Of a stretch of DNA of 64,000 nucleotides, positions 51,660 through 61,023 are shown piece by piece. The stretch covers positions 372,001 to 436,000 of the forward strand of contig NZ_KB235922.1 of assembly GCF_000332195.1 (NCBI RefSeq), written 5' to 3'. The notes under the pieces are model-generated. The model was not told the origin of the DNA, ran no database searches, and saw only the letters and a list, made by a program, of their open reading frames with translations. This DNA is from Pleurocapsa sp. PCC 7319 (GTDB lineage Bacteria; Cyanobacteriota; Cyanobacteriia; Cyanobacteriales; Xenococcaceae). Numbering within the stretch: position 1 is the first letter of the stretch; the number at the start of each line of letters is the position of its first letter. Both the position numbers and the translations under genes were made by a program.

Positions 51660-52106
51660 AACATTAAATAATTGAACTAATTTAGGATTAACAAATTTTT
51701 ACTTATTTTTGTTGTTTGTATTGTAAGCCAAATTAACTGCTGCCAAATTCTCTCACATCATGCAATGCTAGTCAAAACGATAAACTGAGATATTATCTGA
51801 AAATTTATGGCACCACAAATCAGATATTTTTCTGTGTCGAATAGATCAAAAATTAGTTATAAAGGATGAGTTATGTTAAATGTCTTAGTTATCTTGATAA
51901 ATTTAGTTGCAGATTACACTAAGATTTCTGTGAATAGTATCTAACAATTATGCTGCTGTTTTACCAATAACGGTTGTTGGTAGCACCATCGAGTTAAAGT
52001 AGTGTTGCTCATAGATAATTAAGTGTTACTCAATTATTAACTAAATATTATTTCTTTTTAGAAGCTAGCTCTTAACCCAAGATTTGAATAAGTTACTAAT
52101 AATCTC
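51660..52106. other. Divergent ftrC / receiver-HlyD intergenic region
   Basis: About 450 AT-rich bases between the divergent ftrC and receiver-HlyD genes. No gene, repeat or terminator recognised; both promoters should lie here. Confidence 0.55.
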
Positions 52107-54380
52107 ATGATGAACTCATCTAGGAATGGTAGTGGAGATAAACCGGCGGGCAATAGTCAAACAAGCTTAGCCGATGTTAATGACGCTAATTCTCCGACCA
52201 ATAAAATTCGTGTCTTGATTGTAGACGATCAAAAAATGATTAGGGAAGGATTAAAAGCCCTAATTAAAACAGAAAATGATATTGAAATAATCGGTATTGC
52301 CGAAAATGGGAAACACGCAATCAAACAAGCAGAAGTTCTTCGGCCTGACATTATCCTCATGGATATGGAAATGCCAGGTATGGATGGGATGGAGGCGACC
52401 AAGATTATTTGCCAAAAGTTTCCTAGTGTTAAGGTTTTAGTCCTCAGCACATTTGATACTCAAGAATATGTTGCTCGTTCTCTTAGCTCTGGAGCAATGG
52501 GCTACTTGCTAAAAGGCACTCCAGCTAAAGAACTTACTGATGCCATTAGATCGATTCATCGTGGTTATGCTCAAATTGGACCGGGAGTTTATCGTAATTT
52601 AACTTTACCTCAACAGCCAGAAGCTGAAAAGCTGCCGATAACATCTCCTCTAGCAACTCGTAAATCAGAAGTAGAGACGCTTCCTGAGCGTTCTTATCCT
52701 AAGGGAGAGTTAGTGACTACCGACTCTAATAAAGATGGCTCTGCTCTTGCTAAACGTAACGCTGCTAGCCTTAATCCTCGTAAATTTGAGCAGTCAGTAA
52801 TGCTTCGTCGCTCTCCTAAATGGTCTCGATTGACCATGGGAGGAATCATGGGGGTAACTATTTTTGCAATTGGTTGGTCGATAGTAGCCAAGATTGAGCA
52901 GGTAATTCCGGCCCAAGGACTCATACAGCCAACTGGAAAGCTCCAAGAAATTCAAGTTCCTACAAATGGGGTAGTTCAAGAGGTAAAGGTTGAAGAAGGA
53001 CAGCGAGTAGAAAAAGGCGATGTATTGCTGGTTTTAGACTCTACAACTTCTCAAGCACAGGTTGATTCCCTCAGCCAAGTTCGTAAGTCTTTAACCCAAG
53101 AAAATAAATTTTATCGGGCATTAATGGCAGGGAAGATTAATTCCAATAACATTGATGAGACGATCACTGCTTTAGAAATTCCCCGTGAAATTGCTTATCT
53201 CACCCGTAACCGAGCAGAACTTAAGGACGAAAACGAAATGTTTAATGCTCTTTTGGGAAGCTCAGGGGGCAATTTAAACCCAGAACAACAGTCTCGATTG
53301 GAAGCATCTCAAGCTGATTTAAGAGAAAGAACTGCATCAGCCAGACTAGAAGTGGAACAACTAGAAAAACAATTAGAGCAAAATAAAATTCAACTTGAGG
53401 ATAATCGAGCGCAGCTAGCTACCTCCAAACAAAACCTAGCAGAAATCAAACAACGGAATCAAGAAGCAATGCAACAGGCAAAAGACAGCCTGGAAATTGA
53501 ACAGGAAACTCTCAAGGCAATTTTACCCGTGTACGAAGAGGGAGGAATTGCCAAGGTTCAAGTAGATCAGCAAAGACAAAGAATTAACGATCGCAATGCC
53601 TCTATGGTTGATTTGATGAAAGAGGGCAACCTAGAGCGCGATCGCCAGCAACAAGAGGTGACATCTCTGCAAGCAGAAATTCAACGCCTATTACAGGAAG
53701 AACAAAGATTAACCCTAGATATTTCACAAGCCAGAGAACAGTTAAGCAACACGACAACCTTATCTAGAAAGGAGATTCTCGATCAAATTGCTGACAACCG
53801 CAAGCGACTATCAGAAATTGACAGTCAACTCAACAAAACTATTGTCGAAAATGATAAACGGATTGCCGAAACCAATAGTCAAATTAGCAGTGCTGAACAA
53901 AACCTTAAATATCAGACTATAGTTGCTCCCGTTACAGGAGATATCTTTGACTTGAGAGCCTATCCTGGTTATGTTCCGCCTTCGGGTCAAGCAGCCCGTC
54001 ATGTGCTTCAAATAGTACCGACAGAAGACTTGATTGCTGAAGTGTTCATCACCCCTCAAGATATTGGTTTTGTAGAGAAGGGAATGACAACCGATGTCCG
54101 AGTTAGTACCTTTAACTACAGTGAGCATGGTGATATCAAAGGAAAAGTCGACTTTATCAGTAAAAGTGCTTTAGAACCAGAGCCTCCTTATGATTTTTTC
54201 CGTTATGTTGCCAAAGTTAAGTTAGAAAAAGACTATTTTAATATTAGAGGTCAAAAGAAATTCATTCAGCCAGGAATGGAAGTTCAAGCTAATATCAGAA
54301 TTAACGAAAATCGAACTGTATTTAATTTATTAAGTGAGAAGTTCTTAGGTGGTCTCGATAAGTTTAAAGAATTAGAGTAG
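52107..54380 (+). CDS. Response-regulator receiver fused to HlyD-type membrane fusion protein
   Basis: A 757-residue fusion. Residues about 33-155 are a complete receiver domain: Asp40/Asp41 (IVDDQ), phospho-acceptor Asp86 (LMDMEMP), Ser114 (VLST) and Lys136 (YLLKG). A polar linker follows with no helix-turn-helix. One membrane span lies at about 245-265. Then comes a periplasmic adaptor: lipoyl half-motif GVVQEVKVEEGQRVEKGDVLLVLD, a long coiled coil (about 380-610, rich in Gln/Glu/Leu), the second half-motif IVAPVTGDIFDLRAYPG, and the C-terminal barrel. The adaptor is of the type used in type I secretion or RND efflux. No ABC transporter or TolC gene is adjacent. A good terminator follows. 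The reading frame is continuous, so this is a natural fusion rather than a frameshift artefact. Confidence 0.85.
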   Translation: MMNSSRNGSGDKPAGNSQTSLADVNDANSPTNKIRVLIVDDQKMIREGLKALIKTENDIEIIGIAENGKHAIKQAEVLRPDIILMDMEMPGMDGMEATKIICQKFPSVKVLVLSTFDTQEYVARSLSSGAMGYLLKGTPAKELTDAIRSIHRGYAQIGPGVYRNLTLPQQPEAEKLPITSPLATRKSEVETLPERSYPKGELVTTDSNKDGSALAKRNAASLNPRKFEQSVMLRRSPKWSRLTMGGIMGVTIFAIGWSIVAKIEQVIPAQGLIQPTGKLQEIQVPTNGVVQEVKVEEGQRVEKGDVLLVLDSTTSQAQVDSLSQVRKSLTQENKFYRALMAGKINSNNIDETITALEIPREIAYLTRNRAELKDENEMFNALLGSSGGNLNPEQQSRLEASQADLRERTASARLEVEQLEKQLEQNKIQLEDNRAQLATSKQNLAEIKQRNQEAMQQAKDSLEIEQETLKAILPVYEEGGIAKVQVDQQRQRINDRNASMVDLMKEGNLERDRQQQEVTSLQAEIQRLLQEEQRLTLDISQAREQLSNTTTLSRKEILDQIADNRKRLSEIDSQLNKTIVENDKRIAETNSQISSAEQNLKYQTIVAPVTGDIFDLRAYPGYVPPSGQAARHVLQIVPTEDLIAEVFITPQDIGFVEKGMTTDVRVSTFNYSEHGDIKGKVDFISKSALEPEPPYDFFRYVAKVKLEKDYFNIRGQKKFIQPGMEVQANIRINENRTVFNLLSEKFLGGLDKFKELE

Positions 54381-54423
54381 ATAGTTTTCTAGATAAAATT
54401 ATGAATCGATACTAAAAATTCCC

Positions 54424-54450
54424 AGACGTTCAAATCGAACGTCTTTTTTT
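54424..54450 (+). terminator. Rho-independent terminator of the receiver-HlyD gene
   Basis: AGACGTTC pairs with GAACGTCT around AAATC, followed by a run of T. It lies 44 bases after the stop. Confidence 0.9.
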
Positions 54451-54489
54451 ATATTCACGCTGAGAGGGATTATTGTTTTTTGGGGTTTT

Positions 54490-55284
54490 TCAAGAAAACA
54501 TTAACTTTCGCATCACAAAAGCTAGCAAGCTAACTACACAAATTACAGCTAATTGTCCTGGTAGAGGGTGAACCGAATAAATAGCTATTCCTTGAAACAA
54601 AGAATTAATTTCTGTTCCAAAACTAGTTGTGTAATATACGATACTGAGGTAAACAATACCAATCAAATGAATGGTAATTAAACCCACAAGACAACTAGCT
54701 ATTAAAGCCGAGAATCGTACTAAACTTTGAAAAGCGAGCCAACCGCAGAGCCAAGAACCGCAGATAAAGCCCAAAAGATAACCAAAATTTGGTTGTTGTA
54801 GATAGCTTAAACCACCTCCACGATCAAAAATTGGCAGTCCAGCTAAACCCAATAGTATGTAAGCAATTTGGGATATTAAGGCGGCATTTCTGCCTCCTAA
54901 ACAAGCAGTCAATAATACCGCTCCAATTTGATAACTTACTCCTAAAGTCTGAACTTGAAATCCAGTTTCCCACCAAGACCAGGGTGAAATGATCGTATAA
55001 GCTTGGACAAAGGTTCCACCAATAGTAAGTATCAAGCCCATAGCAGCCCAAAGCAATACTTCGGGTAGAGGTGGTACGTAAGCTCGATTTGGTTTGTCTA
55101 ATTTTAAGTCAAGCTGGTGTCTTAACCACTTGTTCTCAGTTTGTAAATTCTCTAAATTTTGCTGCTTCTGTAGGAGGAGTTGCTGAAGCCTTTCAATAAT
55201 TGCTTTGACTGTACGGGGGGTAACTCCCCATTCATAATCCGTAATGTCTGAATTGGGCTTCGGTAATTCTTTGAGGTTAGACAT
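54490..55284 (-). CDS. bioY: BioY-family biotin transporter with N-terminal coiled coil
   Basis: A 264-residue protein. Residues 85-260 are the BioY fold with six hydrophobic spans: LPEVLLWAAMGLILTIGGTF, GVSYQIGAVLLTACLGGRNA, LLGLAGLPIF and the LQQPNFGYLLGFICGSWLCG motif. BioY is the substrate-binding S component of the energy-coupling-factor biotin uptake system and can also work alone. The first 80 residues form a cytoplasmic segment with a heptad-type helix (ERLQQLLLQKQQNLENLQTE), absent from most BioY proteins. No bioM/bioN genes are nearby. Confidence 0.85.
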   Translation of the reverse strand: MSNLKELPKPNSDITDYEWGVTPRTVKAIIERLQQLLLQKQQNLENLQTENKWLRHQLDLKLDKPNRAYVPPLPEVLLWAAMGLILTIGGTFVQAYTIISPWSWWETGFQVQTLGVSYQIGAVLLTACLGGRNAALISQIAYILLGLAGLPIFDRGGGLSYLQQPNFGYLLGFICGSWLCGWLAFQSLVRFSALIASCLVGLITIHLIGIVYLSIVYYTTSFGTEINSLFQGIAIYSVHPLPGQLAVICVVSLLAFVMRKLMFS

Positions 55285-55750
55285 GGACAGATGCTGTTGA
55301 GGGCAACTCCTAGTTTAGCTTCGATTAGCTATATTGCTTAAAATTGATAGTTAACCTAAATAGTGATTTCGCGATGATTAAAAAATAATAATTTTGATAG
55401 TTTTGAGTATTAGTCAAATTTCCTTAAGATAATTGTTTTATGCTTAATGAGAATTTAATGCGTTCAGATTAAACGGCTTTTAGTTCTTAGCTTTTAGCTT
55501 TTAGCCTCTTTGGTAAATGTATTTGTGGCGAACATTATCGCACGCTCTCACAAATTTAGCTATTATTACTCATAAACTTCAATTTTCTAGATATATTTAG
55601 ATAATATTTGCTGATTATATGTTGGGTGCTAGATTCAATATTTTTGTATATCTGATCAATAATTATTTTCAATATAGTTTTGGTCAGAATTATAGATATT
55701 GATTAGCGTGGTAAGTTAACTGCTGGATTTACAGGATAACCGTTTACTGC
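55285..55750. other. Intergenic region between bioY and the proline-rich protein
   Basis: About 465 AT-rich bases with no gene recognised. It contains a heptamer tandem repeat (55478-55506) and presumably the bioY promoter at its left end. Confidence 0.55.
55478..55506. repeat. Heptamer tandem repeat, TTAGCTT type
   Basis: Four seven-base units with drift (TTAGTTC, TTAGCTT, TTAGCTT, TTAGCCT), similar to the tract at 735. Confidence 0.75.
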
Positions 55751-56302
55751 TCAGTTCGATGTCGAACTATATGCAGATTGAGTTGTTCGAGTAGAAGTTG
55801 CGCCATTATTAGCTACTGCCGAATTTTGATTAATCATAGTGCTAGAAGAAACACTACCTTGCTGTTGAGCAATAGGTGCAGGAACTCTTGTGGGTGCGAC
55901 TTGTTGTGGATAACGTGTGGGAACTCTTGTGGGTACTACTTGTTGAGGATAACGCATAGGAACTTGTGCAGGGACTACTTGTTGTGGGTAACGTGCAGGG
56001 ACAGTACCATGACCTGAAGGTAAACAATTAGAAATACAGAGGTTAAAGTTATTGCCGTTAGCGTTGTTTGTACCAACGTTGAATTCTGGTCCCCGAGGTT
56101 GGGAAGGAGTAGGAACAGGTACAGGAACTCGTTGCTGAATAACTTGAGGTTGAGGTTTTTTACTTTTAACAAAAGCATTAAATGCTCCAGCAGCTATGTC
56201 TAATAGTTGCGCTGATGCTGGTTGTGGTTGAGCTACGGTAGCTAGAGTTGCGGTTAAAGCGATTAATAATCCTTGGTTGAATTTACGGTTGATTTTTGTC
56301 AT
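55751..56302 (-). CDS. Secreted Pro/Val/Gln repeat protein, function unknown
   Basis: A 183-residue protein not assigned to a family. It has a signal peptide (MTKINRKFNQGLLIALTATLA, cut near ASAQ). The middle (about 100-145) has three to four copies of a repeat of the form V-P-x-[QR]-V-P-x-R-Y-P-Q-Q-V, and the C terminus is Ser/Thr/Asn-rich (SSSTMINQNSAV). A short Cys pair motif (NLCISNCLPSG) lies at about 86-96. This looks like an extracellular or cell-wall protein. Repeat number is likely variable between strains. Confidence 0.65.
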   Translation of the reverse strand: MTKINRKFNQGLLIALTATLATVAQPQPASAQLLDIAAGAFNAFVKSKKPQPQVIQQRVPVPVPTPSQPRGPEFNVGTNNANGNNFNLCISNCLPSGHGTVPARYPQQVVPAQVPMRYPQQVVPTRVPTRYPQQVAPTRVPAPIAQQQGSVSSSTMINQNSAVANNGATSTRTTQSAYSSTSN

Positions 56303-56574
56303 TTTTCTGTCCTCACTGATCTTGATTAACTTAATTCGTTTGGTTATTTATCTAATATGTTCCAAAGATTTAACTTATGCAGGGGAATAACAAAATACTT
56401 TTAAAACTAGGATTTCAGAATTAATCAAATGAACTTTTGACACTCCAATGGCTAAAAGCCTGTTGGCTTTCTTTCTCTCGTCTTTAACTGTAATAATTGA
56501 GAATCAGGATTATTTCTCCTGTATTACTTAGAAAACATTTTATAATAGTTGACTTGTGCTAGGGAAAACAAAAG

Positions 56575-57030
56575 ATGAGTCTTAAAGAAAGAATTGGAGA
56601 AGACATCAAACTGGCAATGAAAGCCAAAGACAAAATTCGTTTACAAACAGTACGCAGTATCAAAAAAGTAATCTTAGAAAAAGAAGTAGAGGTACGTCCC
56701 CAAGGTCAGGATAGTCTCACTGAAGAGCAAGAAATCGAATTACTATCCCAACAAGCAAAACAACGTCGTGATTCTATTGAGCAGTTTCAGAATGCAGGAA
56801 GAGACGATTTAGCTGAGAAAGAAGCTCAAGAACTAGCCATTATCGAAACCTATCTGCCAGAACAAGTAAGCGATCGCGAATTGGAAGCCATCATTGATGA
56901 AATTATTGTTAATTCTGGTGCAGAGTCAGTCAAGGACATAGGTAAAGTAATGGGTCCCGCGATAAAGCAGCTCAAAGGGAAAGCTGATGGTAAAAAAATT
57001 CAAGCATTGGTTAGAAGTAAACTTGCTTAA
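56575..57030 (+). CDS. GatB/YqeY domain protein
   Basis: A 151-residue soluble protein of the YqeY family, which resembles the tail domain of the GatB amidotransferase subunit. The family pattern is clear: MSLKERIGEDIKLAMKAKDKIRL at the N terminus, a basic ELLSQQAKQRRDSIEQFQNAGRDD segment, ETYLPEQVSD, and GKVMGPAIKQLKGKADGKKI near the end. The molecular role is uncertain; a tRNA-related function has been proposed from similarity to GatB. It converges on hfq across a shared terminator. Confidence 0.9.
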   Translation: MSLKERIGEDIKLAMKAKDKIRLQTVRSIKKVILEKEVEVRPQGQDSLTEEQEIELLSQQAKQRRDSIEQFQNAGRDDLAEKEAQELAIIETYLPEQVSDRELEAIIDEIIVNSGAESVKDIGKVMGPAIKQLKGKADGKKIQALVRSKLA

Positions 57031-57040
57031 TGCTTAATAA

Positions 57041-57068
57041 AAAAGGGCTTGAAGATTCAAACCCTTTT
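57041..57068. terminator. Bidirectional terminator between yqeY and hfq
   Basis: AAAAGGG, a C-A mismatch, TTGAA/TTCAA, then CCCTTTT: the A-run and T-run flank the stem, so it can work on both strands for the two convergent genes. Confidence 0.85.
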
Positions 57069-57080
57069 ATAGATAAATTT

Positions 57081-57293
57081 TCAAGCTTTTGGTTTGAGAT
57101 AAACTAGAGCTTGTCGCCAAATAATCGTGGGATGGTTGTAATGATCCATTAAACAAAGAGAGTCAGCATCCTGCCAAATAATTTTACCGACGACCAGATC
57201 GTCGGTAACTAGTTTTAGTTCTACTTCCTGCTTATCTTTGATGTAAGTTTGGACTTGTCTTACACCAGGTAAAGCAGTATCAAATTCAGTCAT
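57081..57293 (-). CDS. hfq: Cyanobacterial Hfq
   Basis: A 70-residue Sm-fold RNA-binding protein from ATG 57293 ([20 protein letters not shown]). The upstream in-frame start at 57347 would overlap dapF and is not likely. Sm1-like [22 protein letters not shown] and Sm2-like [16 protein letters not shown] are present. Cyanobacterial Hfq lacks the classical RNA-binding residues of the E. coli protein and in Synechocystis binds the pilus ATPase PilB1, affecting motility and phototaxis. Its position next to dapF is typical for cyanobacteria. Confidence 0.93.
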   Translation of the reverse strand: MTEFDTALPGVRQVQTYIKDKQEVELKLVTDDLVVGKIIWQDADSLCLMDHYNHPTIIWRQALVYLKPKA

Positions 57294-57327
57294 ATTCTCA
57301 GTTCTTGTTGATAAAGGAAAATCTAAG

Positions 57328-58167
57328 ATGGTAATCGAGTTTAGCAAATATCAAGGATTAGGCAATGATTTTATTTTGATTGATAATCGTCAATCTGCCG
57401 ACCCCATAATCACTCCTGAACAAGCTATTAAAATGTGCGATCGCCATTTCGGCATTGGTGCGGATGGTGTAATTTTCGCTTTGCCAGGAACAGAAAGCGC
57501 AGAATACACCATGAGAATTTATAATTCTGACGGTTCAGAACCAGAGATGTGTGGCAATGGGATACGCTGTCTTGCTAAGTTTATCGCCGATCTTGAGGGA
57601 AACTCAGAAGTTAATAAATCTTACAGAATTGATACGTTAGCGGGGATCATTATTCCCAAGCTAGAAAGTAACGGTGAAGTGACTGTAGATATGGGCAAAC
57701 CGCAATTAGCAGCAGCAGAAATTCCGACTACCCTTAATTCCAGTAACGGCAAAGTTGTTGCCCAACCCTTAACAGTTGACAATCGCTCTTGGTCAGTTAC
57801 CGCAGTCAGTATGGGCAATCCTCACTGTATTACTTTCGTCGAAGATAGCTCGGCGATCGCTCTCGAAAAAATTGGACCTTTGTTTGAACATCATTCGGCG
57901 TTTCCTCAACGTACCAATACCGAGTTTATTCAAGTAGTTAAATCAAACTATATCAAGATGCGTGTCTGGGAAAGGGGTGCAGGTATTACACTTGCCTGTG
58001 GGACCGGGGCTTGCGCTTCAGTAGTAGCGGGGGTCTTAAATGAGAAATGCGATCGCTTGTGCACAGTAGAATTACCTGGAGGATGCTTACAGATTAACTG
58101 GTCTGAAGACGATAACAGGGTTTATATGACTGGACCCGCCACTGAAGTATTTAAAGGTAAGTATTGA
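57328..58167 (+). CDS. dapF: Diaminopimelate epimerase
   Basis: Converts LL- to meso-diaminopimelate for lysine and peptidoglycan synthesis. The 279-residue protein has the two catalytic cysteines in [14 protein letters not shown] and [16 protein letters not shown], plus the substrate motif [13 protein letters not shown] at the start. It is divergent from hfq with only 34 bases between starts, so the two share a promoter region. A hairpin lies about 120 bases past the stop. Confidence 0.96.
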   Translation: MVIEFSKYQGLGNDFILIDNRQSADPIITPEQAIKMCDRHFGIGADGVIFALPGTESAEYTMRIYNSDGSEPEMCGNGIRCLAKFIADLEGNSEVNKSYRIDTLAGIIIPKLESNGEVTVDMGKPQLAAAEIPTTLNSSNGKVVAQPLTVDNRSWSVTAVSMGNPHCITFVEDSSAIALEKIGPLFEHHSAFPQRTNTEFIQVVKSNYIKMRVWERGAGITLACGTGACASVVAGVLNEKCDRLCTVELPGGCLQINWSEDDNRVYMTGPATEVFKGKY

Positions 58168-58288
58168 AGATTATGTATCGAAATTGCTTGCCCTCGAATG
58201 GGGGTAAACCGATAAATCTTATCTAAAATTTATCTTTTTGCTGAAATGAGAAGTTTTTTGGGCAAGAATTTAAAAATCAATATAAAAA

Positions 58289-58318
58289 ATCCCACTGCTT
58301 ATTTATTAAGAGTGGGAT
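58289..58318. terminator. Hairpin downstream of dapF
   Basis: ATCCCACT pairs with AGTGGGAT over a 14-base loop. On the + strand no T-run follows; on the minus strand a TTTTT run follows, so a classical terminator is formed only on that strand. It may still mark the dapF 3' end. Confidence 0.5.
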
Positions 58319-58894
58319 ATTAAGAAGAAGGATACCACAAAACACACGAAACTTATAATTTAGACAATAGAAAAAAAAAGCTAAAACTACTTTTTATTAG
58401 CCAGCATTTTAATAGCTTTGTCAAAAACTTTTATCAAGTAATTTTACTTAAATTACTTTGTTTATTGACTACTATTATAAACATGTTTAGTAGAAAATAT
58501 CTACTGCTAGTTCGCTCTTCATCAAATCATTAAAAAAGTAACGTAAATCTGTGGCAGACTAATTAATCCAAGAATAATTGGAATTTTTTTTCAAATCAGA
58601 GTTGACTAGTAAACAATGAAAAAAATAGTTAATATTGCATAAAGCCGTTCCTGTTATACCTTCTAAAGTATGATTTTCAATAACTTTCAAAGATATAGGA
58701 CGAAGTTCAAAAACGCCAAAGTTCGATAGTTGTAATATTATTTAACCGTAATTTATCTAGTTGATATAATTGTCTTAACTTTATAAAGATACTTTACATT
58801 TAAAATTCTAAATTAGAGTTCAAAAATAATTGATAAGTAGGTAGGCATAATAATTTATAAAACCCAGGTAATTAATCTTTTCCCTATCACCCAT

Positions 58895-58912
58895 CCCCTA
58901 ACCCCTAACCCC
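58895..58912. repeat. Short CCCCTAA heptamer repeat
   Basis: Two and a half units of CCCCTAA in the long gap before the phosphoesterase gene. Confidence 0.6.
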
Positions 58913-59105
58913 GGTCAAAATCGTTTTACATTTAATTTTACACACCTACTTATTATGCTGTGTTGCTTGGTGTTTAAGCTAATTAATGAAGCATTAGTTA
59001 ATTCTCCCGTTAAAATTAGATACATCAACTATAAATAGTTGAATAGTCATACTGTGCCGTAATAAATTTTTGTTCACTAACAGGTTGTAACAGTTAATCA
59101 GATTC

Positions 59106-60875
59106 ATGAAAATCAGTAAATTGATGTTGATGGTCCTGATAATCTTGATGCTGATCGCTATTAATTATTTACCCATGACTTTTGCTACAGAAAAACCGTT
59201 GATTGATCGCCAGAACTACTCATTACTAAGCGATCCTTTCCTGCAATTACCGACAAAAAATACTGTAAATATCGTTTGGTTTACTGAGTTCCAAGGCGAT
59301 CGCCATCTAATCAAATACGGCGCAGAACTAGAAAAACAAGTAACCGCCACTACTACTAAGTTAAGCCAAGTTAGAGAAGATGAAGATTCCCAATTAGACA
59401 GTCCTCCCGCTCAATCTATTTCCAGAGATATTTGGCGGCACGAAGCTACAGTGGGAGGTCTAATCCCTAATCAACGTCTGCCCTATCAGGTCGTAAGCAT
59501 TGAGGATCGGCAAACAATCCCTAGCAATGTATTTACCCTTGCTAGTAACCCAACGACCGAAACATCACTCAAAATTTTACTGACATCCGATCATCAGTTG
59601 AAGCCGATGACTACTGCTAATTTAGCCAAAGTTGTCGAAACTGTTGGTCAAGTCGATGCGGTGTTCTTTCCAGGAGATTTAGTTGATATTCCAGACCGCG
59701 CCTCGGAATGGTTTGATGACCGTCGTGGTGGGGCTTTTTTTCCTAGTTTGCAGGGTCGAGCTAATTATGAATTAGAAAGTAATGGGCTGAAAACCATCTA
59801 TAAAGGAGGAGAAATAATTCAACATGCCCCTCTATTTACTGCGGTGGGTAATCATGAGGTTATGGGTCGATCTTCCCCTGAAATCAAGCTCAAACAAGCG
59901 TATAGCAACTCTATTCCCCGTAAGGTTGGCGCAAAACTGTATCAGCAGAAGGCATCACAAATCAACCCCACTGAAGATCCTCAAGTAAAAGTTAACTGGA
60001 TCAAAAATAATTCTTTTAGTACTGATACTTATGAAGAGATTTTTAGCCTACCTCAAAGCGCAACTGGCGGCAAGCTCTATTATGCGACGACTTTTGGTGA
60101 TATTAGATTAATTTCTTTATATGTGACTAATATTTGGCGCAGTCCTAGTCTAGAAGCTGACGATCAAGGTCGATATAAAGAAAGTACTGAAAATCTAGAA
60201 AATCCTGAAGCTTGGGGTTATGGACAACATATTTTTGAACCAATTGCCCAAGGAAGTCCTCAATATAAATGGTTAACACAAGAACTACAGAGTGAAGCTT
60301 ATCAACAGGCAAAGTATAAAATAGTGATGCTACATCATCCTCCCCATACTCTAGGAGGTAATATTGTTCCGCCCTTTACAGAGCCACGAGCGAAACTAGA
60401 TTACACCGAAGATGGAAAAGTGCAATCACGATATTATGACTATCCTATTGAAGAAGACTATATTATTCGCGATTTAATTCCATTACTAGAATCAGCAGGA
60501 GTGCAACTAGTTTATTATGGTCACTCCCATTTATGGAATCGTTTTCAAAGTACTTCAGGAATGCACTTTTTAGAATCCTCCAATGTTGGTAATAGTTATG
60601 GAGCTCATTTAGGAGACAATAAACGCCCAATCCCTTTCTATAGTCCGCAAAATTATGCTGCTACTGGTAATCCCAATGGCTTAGAACCAATTGTGCCTAA
60701 TATTGCTCCTCTAATCGATGAGTCTGGACAATCATTACCTTATATAGCAAGTAACGACATCACCGTCTTTAGTATTTTTGATACCCAAACAGGAACAGTT
60801 AGTAGCTATCGTTATGATACTCGTCAACCAAATTCAGAAGTTGTTAAATTTGATGAGTTTAAATTAACCAAATAA
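59106..60875 (+). CDS. Secreted metallophosphoesterase (purple-acid-phosphatase-like)
   Basis: A 589-residue protein with signal peptide (MKISKLMLMVLIILMLIAIN). An N-terminal fibronectin-like domain (NTVNIVWFTEFQGD) precedes a calcineurin-like catalytic domain with the full metal set: SDHQ, FFPGDLVDIPD, AVGNHEVMGR, MLHHPPHT and YYGHSHLWNR. This order matches purple acid phosphatase-type proteins. It probably releases phosphate from organic esters outside the cell or in the periplasm. No Pho-box was recognised. The stop codon lies inside a tandem 9-base repeat. No partner gene is adjacent. Confidence 0.88.
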   Translation: MKISKLMLMVLIILMLIAINYLPMTFATEKPLIDRQNYSLLSDPFLQLPTKNTVNIVWFTEFQGDRHLIKYGAELEKQVTATTTKLSQVREDEDSQLDSPPAQSISRDIWRHEATVGGLIPNQRLPYQVVSIEDRQTIPSNVFTLASNPTTETSLKILLTSDHQLKPMTTANLAKVVETVGQVDAVFFPGDLVDIPDRASEWFDDRRGGAFFPSLQGRANYELESNGLKTIYKGGEIIQHAPLFTAVGNHEVMGRSSPEIKLKQAYSNSIPRKVGAKLYQQKASQINPTEDPQVKVNWIKNNSFSTDTYEEIFSLPQSATGGKLYYATTFGDIRLISLYVTNIWRSPSLEADDQGRYKESTENLENPEAWGYGQHIFEPIAQGSPQYKWLTQELQSEAYQQAKYKIVMLHHPPHTLGGNIVPPFTEPRAKLDYTEDGKVQSRYYDYPIEEDYIIRDLIPLLESAGVQLVYYGHSHLWNRFQSTSGMHFLESSNVGNSYGAHLGDNKRPIPFYSPQNYAATGNPNGLEPIVPNIAPLIDESGQSLPYIASNDITVFSIFDTQTGTVSSYRYDTRQPNSEVVKFDEFKLTK

Positions 60876-60910
60876 CCTGAATAACCTGAATAACCTGAAT
60901 AACCTGAATA
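60871..60910. repeat. Tandem 9-mer AATAACCTG, four copies
   Basis: Four exact copies of AATAACCTG plus AATAA, starting at the stop codon of the phosphoesterase gene. The first copy supplies the TAA stop, so expansion of the repeat would not change the protein. Confidence 0.9.
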
Positions 60911-61023
60911 ATTAGTCTCCTGGTTAATTCTTCCTCATCAGGCGTTAATTTTGTGGTCGATTGGAAAAATTGTAGTTACAATGACCGCTATTTAAACTGG
61001 TTCAAGATTAATTTGAAGTCAAT

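Larger units (their letters stand above)
58168..59105. other. Gene-free region after dapF
   Basis: About 940 AT-rich bases with no convincing gene. It contains an 8-bp hairpin (58289-58318) and a small heptamer repeat (CCCCTAA, 58895-58912). The promoter of the metallophosphoesterase gene should lie near its right end. Confidence 0.6.
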
